A DNA stretch of 64,000 bases, from contig NZ_LUKE01000006.1 of the NCBI RefSeq assembly GCF_001592735.1, positions 1-64,000 of the forward strand, read 5' to 3'. The DNA is from Bdellovibrio bacteriovorus. GTDB taxonomy: Bacteria; Bdellovibrionota; Bdellovibrionia; Bdellovibrionales; Bdellovibrionaceae. The notes below the pieces were generated by a model. It was not told where the DNA came from and made no database searches. It saw only the letters and a program-made list of their open reading frames with translations. Both the position numbers and the translations under genes were made by a program. Positions 60,914-64,000 of the stretch are shown in pieces. Every line of letters begins with the position of its first letter. The first letter of the stretch is position 1.

Positions 60914-61747
60914 ATGTCTGCCGCCGAATTGGTTATTGCAAATGTGCAGATGACGTCTATTGACGACGTCGATACCAATTTGATGCAAATGGAATCCCTG
61001 CTTGAAAGGGTTTTTGAAAAACACCAACCACGCTTAGTCACTTTTCCGGAAAACTGCCTTTACCTGCGGTTGACAGAAGGTGAAAAAATACCTGGATTTG
61101 AACTTTCTCATTCGTTGTTTTCCCGCCTTTCTGAATTATCTGTACAATATAAAACCTATCTTCACTTGGGCTCGGTGCCTTTGTTGATCGAAGGACATTT
61201 GTACAATTCGTCAGTCTTAATCACTCCCTCCGGACAAGTGCAGCCCACTTATCAAAAGATGCATCTGTTTGATATTCAGCTGGAGGGGCAAAAAGCCATT
61301 CGTGAATCCGATGCTTTTCGCCATGGGCAAAAGCCAAATATTTTAGAGGTCGATGGTTGGCGCGTGGGCGAAGCGATTTGTTATGACGTGCGCTTTGCCG
61401 AATTATTTTCTCAATATGCTCGCAAAGAAGTGGATTTGATTTTGGTGCCGGCAGCCTTTTTAGTAAAAACAGGTGAGGCCCACTGGAATATCTTACTGCG
61501 TGCACGTGCGATTGAGAGTCAGTCTTATGTTGTTGCCAGTGCCCAAGGTGGAACTCACCGAGGTGTTAGGGGCGGCACGCGAGAGACTTACGGTCATTCA
61601 ATCAGTATTGATCCTTGGGGCAATATCCTGGGCGAAATCACGCAAAGCGGGCCGGGGTTTGTGATCAATACTTTATCGCGCCAACAGATTGAAAATGTGC
61701 GCAAACAAATCCCCATGAAATATCACCGCCGTCTGCCGGTGGGATGA
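60914..61747 (+). CDS. Nitrilase-superfamily amidase
   Basis: The 277-residue product has the catalytic Glu-Lys-Cys triad of the carbon-nitrogen hydrolase family: VTFPENCLY near 45, YQKMHLFD near 116 and GEAICYDVRFAEL near 154. The closest well-known members are NIT1/deaminated-glutathione amidases (branch with YDVRFPEL), also close to omega-amidases. It hydrolyses C-N bonds of small amides in the cytoplasm. It lies in a cluster with the secreted protein gene (four bases upstream). Confidence 0.9.
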   Translation: MSAAELVIANVQMTSIDDVDTNLMQMESLLERVFEKHQPRLVTFPENCLYLRLTEGEKIPGFELSHSLFSRLSELSVQYKTYLHLGSVPLLIEGHLYNSSVLITPSGQVQPTYQKMHLFDIQLEGQKAIRESDAFRHGQKPNILEVDGWRVGEAICYDVRFAELFSQYARKEVDLILVPAAFLVKTGEAHWNILLRARAIESQSYVVASAQGGTHRGVRGGTRETYGHSISIDPWGNILGEITQSGPGFVINTLSRQQIENVRKQIPMKYHRRLPVG

Positions 61748-61875
61748 GCTCTTGGCCCTTCGCCCCATAGACAACTCTCTAGATTTCCAGCACTATTTTC
61801 TGGTGACATCTTTCTCATTTAGTTTTTATATTCACACTGAATTGGCTCATTGGAGCGATTTAGGGGAGCTGGAAC

Positions 61876-62121
61876 ATGATCCGAGTTTTCTTTGCAATAT
61901 TGGCTATCAATATGGCTTTGGTTTTGACCTCTCACGCGCAGGAGCTTAGCGGCCCTCGTTACGATGAGGCCAAAGAGGCGGAAATTGCCGTTAAAGCTAA
62001 AAAGCGTCTTTATCCGGGAGGCCGTGATGAAGAAGAGCTTAAAGTGCAAAGTCAGCTAACAACGCCGGTTCGTAAACTAGCTCCTCAAGCGGAAGTGAAA
62101 GAAGAATCTTCCGAAGAATAG
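61876..62121 (+). CDS. Small secreted protein, charged
   Basis: The 81-residue product has a signal peptide (about 1-22, ending in SHAQ) and a highly charged remainder rich in Glu and Lys. No family was recognised. Its stop is 12 bases from the start of the ETF-QO gene, so they may form an operon. No link of function is evident. Confidence 0.6.
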   Translation: MIRVFFAILAINMALVLTSHAQELSGPRYDEAKEAEIAVKAKKRLYPGGRDEEELKVQSQLTTPVRKLAPQAEVKEESSEE

Positions 62122-62133
62122 CAGGAGAAATAA

Positions 62134-63870
62134 ATGTCTACATACAATGATCTTCCAGAAGGTGTGACTCGCGAAACGATGGATGTTGATGTCCTGATCG
62201 TGGGTGGTGGTTCCGCCGGTTTGTCTTGCGCTTTGCATTTGCAAAACCAAATTCAAAAACACAACGAAGATGTCGCCGCTGGAAAAAAACAAGGCGAACA
62301 AATCCCCGAGCAAATGATCGTTGTTTTAGAGAAAGCTTCTGAAGTGGGCGCGCACAGTTTTTCTGGTGCGGTTTTAAATCCGAAAGCTTTAAGAGAGCTT
62401 GTGCCAAACTTTAAAGAAGAAGGCTGCCCGATTGAGTCGGAAGTAAAAAAGGATGCGGTTTATTATCTAGGTTCTGATTACTCTTTCAAAATGCCAATCA
62501 CGCCACCGCCGTTTCATAACGACGGGAACTATATTGTGTCTGTCAGCAAATTAAATCGCTGGTTGGCTTCAAAGTGTGAAGAAAAAGGCGTTAATATTTT
62601 TCCAGGCTTTGCGGCGGTTGAAGCTTTGTATGAAGGTGACAAAATTGTCGGTGTTCGCACTGGCGACAAAGGCCGTGATAAAAATGGTAAACCGAAGGCG
62701 AACTTTGAGCCGGGTTTGATTTTAAAATCAAAAGTCGTGATCTTTGCCGAAGGAACTCGTGGTTCACTTTTCCGCCAAGTGGAAAAGAAATTAAACTTGC
62801 GTGCCGGTAAAAATCCAGAAGTGTTCGAAGAAGGCGTGAAAGAAATCATCCAGATGCCACCGGGCACCGTAGAAGCGGGCCAAGTGATTCACACAATGGG
62901 CTTCCCATTGTCTAAGTCTATTGGTGGTACTTTCATTTACACTTTGCCAGGCGATAAAATCATCGTGGGCTTAGTGGCGTACCTTGACACGAATGATCCT
63001 TTACTTGATCCACATCGTGAATTGCAAAAGTTAAAAACTCATCCGTTCTTACAAGACATGCTTAAAGGCGGAAAAGTGATCGCTTATGGCGGTAAAACCT
63101 TGCCTGCGGGTGGCTGGTATTCAATGCCAAAACTTTATGGCGATGGCTTTATGGTTTGCGGGGATTCTGCCAGCATGGTGGATGTGCAAAAGCTTAAAGG
63201 AATTCATTTAGCAATGAAGTCCGGTATGCAAGCCGCAGAAACGGTGATTGATGGCTTAATGAAGGGCGGCGACTTTACGGAAGCCGTGACCTCGGGGTAC
63301 GAAAAACGTATTGAGAGCGGCTTCGTTAAGACGGACCTTTACCGCGTTCGTAACTTCCACCAAGCGCTGAGCAAGGGGATGGTTGCGGGAATGCCTTTGA
63401 TCGCTTTGCAAGAGGCCACAGGGGGCCGTGGTTTGCATGATCCTATGCCGATTGGGCATCGGGATGCTGAAACCACTGAAAAAGTGGTTGATGTGTGGGG
63501 GCCCTATGGGCTTGATCACGAGGAAAACCGTCTGCCTAAGCCGGATGGGCAGTTGTTCTTTGATAAGCTTTCTAGCGTCTATTTGACGGGGACCATGCAT
63601 GATGAGGACTCTCCGAACCATTTAATCCTTAAAGACGGGGATATCTGCCGTTCGGTATGTGAGCCTAATTACAAATCTCCGTGCAACCACTTCTGCCCGG
63701 CCAATGTATACGAGATGGTGGACTCCACTAAAGAAGCCGGTAAGAAGGACTTACAAATTAACTATACCAACTGTATTCACTGTAAGACTTGTGATATCAA
63801 GTGCCCATTCGAAAACATCGAGTGGACGGTTCCCGAAGGCGGGGGCGGCCCTCAATATCGTGAAACTTAG
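62134..63870 (+). CDS. Electron-transfer flavoprotein-ubiquinone oxidoreductase
   Basis: The 578-residue product carries an N-terminal FAD-binding motif (VDVLIVGGGSAGLSCALHLQN, about 18-38), the ETF-QO signature EKASEVGAHSFSGAVLNP around 70-90, a substrate/quinone region with ITPPPFHNDGNYIVSV, and a C-terminal 4Fe-4S part: CRSVCEPNY, CNHFCPANVYE and the cluster-binding CIHCKTCDIKCPFENIEW. It transfers electrons from reduced ETF to ubiquinone at the inner membrane in fatty-acid and amino-acid oxidation. The length is that of the full family (about 550-600). Confidence 0.95.
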   Translation: MSTYNDLPEGVTRETMDVDVLIVGGGSAGLSCALHLQNQIQKHNEDVAAGKKQGEQIPEQMIVVLEKASEVGAHSFSGAVLNPKALRELVPNFKEEGCPIESEVKKDAVYYLGSDYSFKMPITPPPFHNDGNYIVSVSKLNRWLASKCEEKGVNIFPGFAAVEALYEGDKIVGVRTGDKGRDKNGKPKANFEPGLILKSKVVIFAEGTRGSLFRQVEKKLNLRAGKNPEVFEEGVKEIIQMPPGTVEAGQVIHTMGFPLSKSIGGTFIYTLPGDKIIVGLVAYLDTNDPLLDPHRELQKLKTHPFLQDMLKGGKVIAYGGKTLPAGGWYSMPKLYGDGFMVCGDSASMVDVQKLKGIHLAMKSGMQAAETVIDGLMKGGDFTEAVTSGYEKRIESGFVKTDLYRVRNFHQALSKGMVAGMPLIALQEATGGRGLHDPMPIGHRDAETTEKVVDVWGPYGLDHEENRLPKPDGQLFFDKLSSVYLTGTMHDEDSPNHLILKDGDICRSVCEPNYKSPCNHFCPANVYEMVDSTKEAGKKDLQINYTNCIHCKTCDIKCPFENIEWTVPEGGGGPQYRET

Positions 63871-63926
63871 AAGGCTCGGCGGATAAAAAGGGACCGGGTC
63901 TTCTTAACCAAAGAAAGGCCCGTCCA

Positions 63927-64000
63927 ATGCCAGAATTTTTCGCCTCCACAGCCCGTGGATTAGTTGAACCTCTTGAACAAGAACTTAAAGATTTAGGTCT
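63927..64000 (+). CDS. Start of THUMP-domain 23S rRNA methyltransferase (RlmL/RlmKL type), partial
   Basis: The first 24 codons read MPEFFASTARGLVEPLEQELKD, which matches the N-terminus of the RlmL/RlmKL family (FASTARGLEELLK...EL), the enzyme that N2-methylates G2445 of 23S rRNA. The gene is cut at the window end. It starts with ATG after a gapped agaaagg. Confidence 0.75.
   Translation, partial: MPEFFASTARGLVEPLEQELKDLG

Overview
The window looks like chromosomal DNA of a predatory delta-type bacterium of the Bdellovibrio group (Bdellovibrionota). That assignment is inferred from gene families: three full or shortened regulators of the TIGR02147 type plus a fourth full one, a large S74-chaperone trimeric fibre of the kind described as mosaic adhesive trimers in Bdellovibrio, very many exported proteins, lipoproteins and beta-barrel proteins, and moderate G+C. 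There is no rRNA, CRISPR array, intact insertion sequence or prophage. One tRNA-Pro(TGG) is present.

Left part (1-27,700). Mostly single genes and short operons for envelope and exported proteins: a barrel protein, an NlpC/P60-like secreted protein, two alpha/beta hydrolases, a von Willebrand A lipoprotein, pyroglutamyl peptidase, OmpA, a phospholipase-D-type exported protein and a large unrecognised secreted protein. Two operons stand out. One encodes a Spy/CnrX-like periplasmic protein, an ECF sigma factor and a small one-span putative anti-sigma factor, behind a good ECF-type promoter. The other is a heavy-metal RND efflux operon (metal-rich small protein, pump, small periplasmic His-rich protein, TolC) with no obvious adaptor gene. 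Cytoplasmic genes include AlkD-type DNA repair, D-amino-acid dehydrogenase and oligoendopeptidase F.

Middle part (27,700-43,200). A guanidine-III-type riboswitch precedes an SMR exporter of the Gdx/SugE type. Then comes an accessory block of exported proteins: a four-gene operon with a Tat-exported DUF1501-like protein, c-type haem motifs and lipoproteins, then two more outer-membrane or haem-motif proteins, a 1,498-residue FN3/TIG/GLUG-like lipoprotein and a secreted protein with an HE motif. Two miniature TIGR02147-like regulators sit at either edge of this block.

Right-middle part (43,200-56,400). The most striking locus is a seven-gene leftward operon: FecR-like membrane protein, MotA, MotB, PEGA/TPR lipoprotein, a membrane protein that reads like a natural fusion of the FliF C-terminal region and FliG, an 8-strand-type barrel and a coiled-coil protein. 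A SpoIIE-type phosphatase with HAMP is divergent from it. No rod, hook or filament gene is nearby, so this may be a non-flagellar, envelope-spanning proton-driven motor. Next to it is an operon for a LysM/barrel protein, a small lipoprotein and the S74 fibre.

Right end (56,400-64,000). A HEPN/MNT toxin-antitoxin pair sits behind the tRNA-Pro terminator, followed by small membrane proteins, ribosomal proteins bS18, bL28 and uL24 in unusual company, a nitrilase-family amidase, ETF-ubiquinone oxidoreductase and the start of an rRNA methyltransferase gene cut by the window edge.
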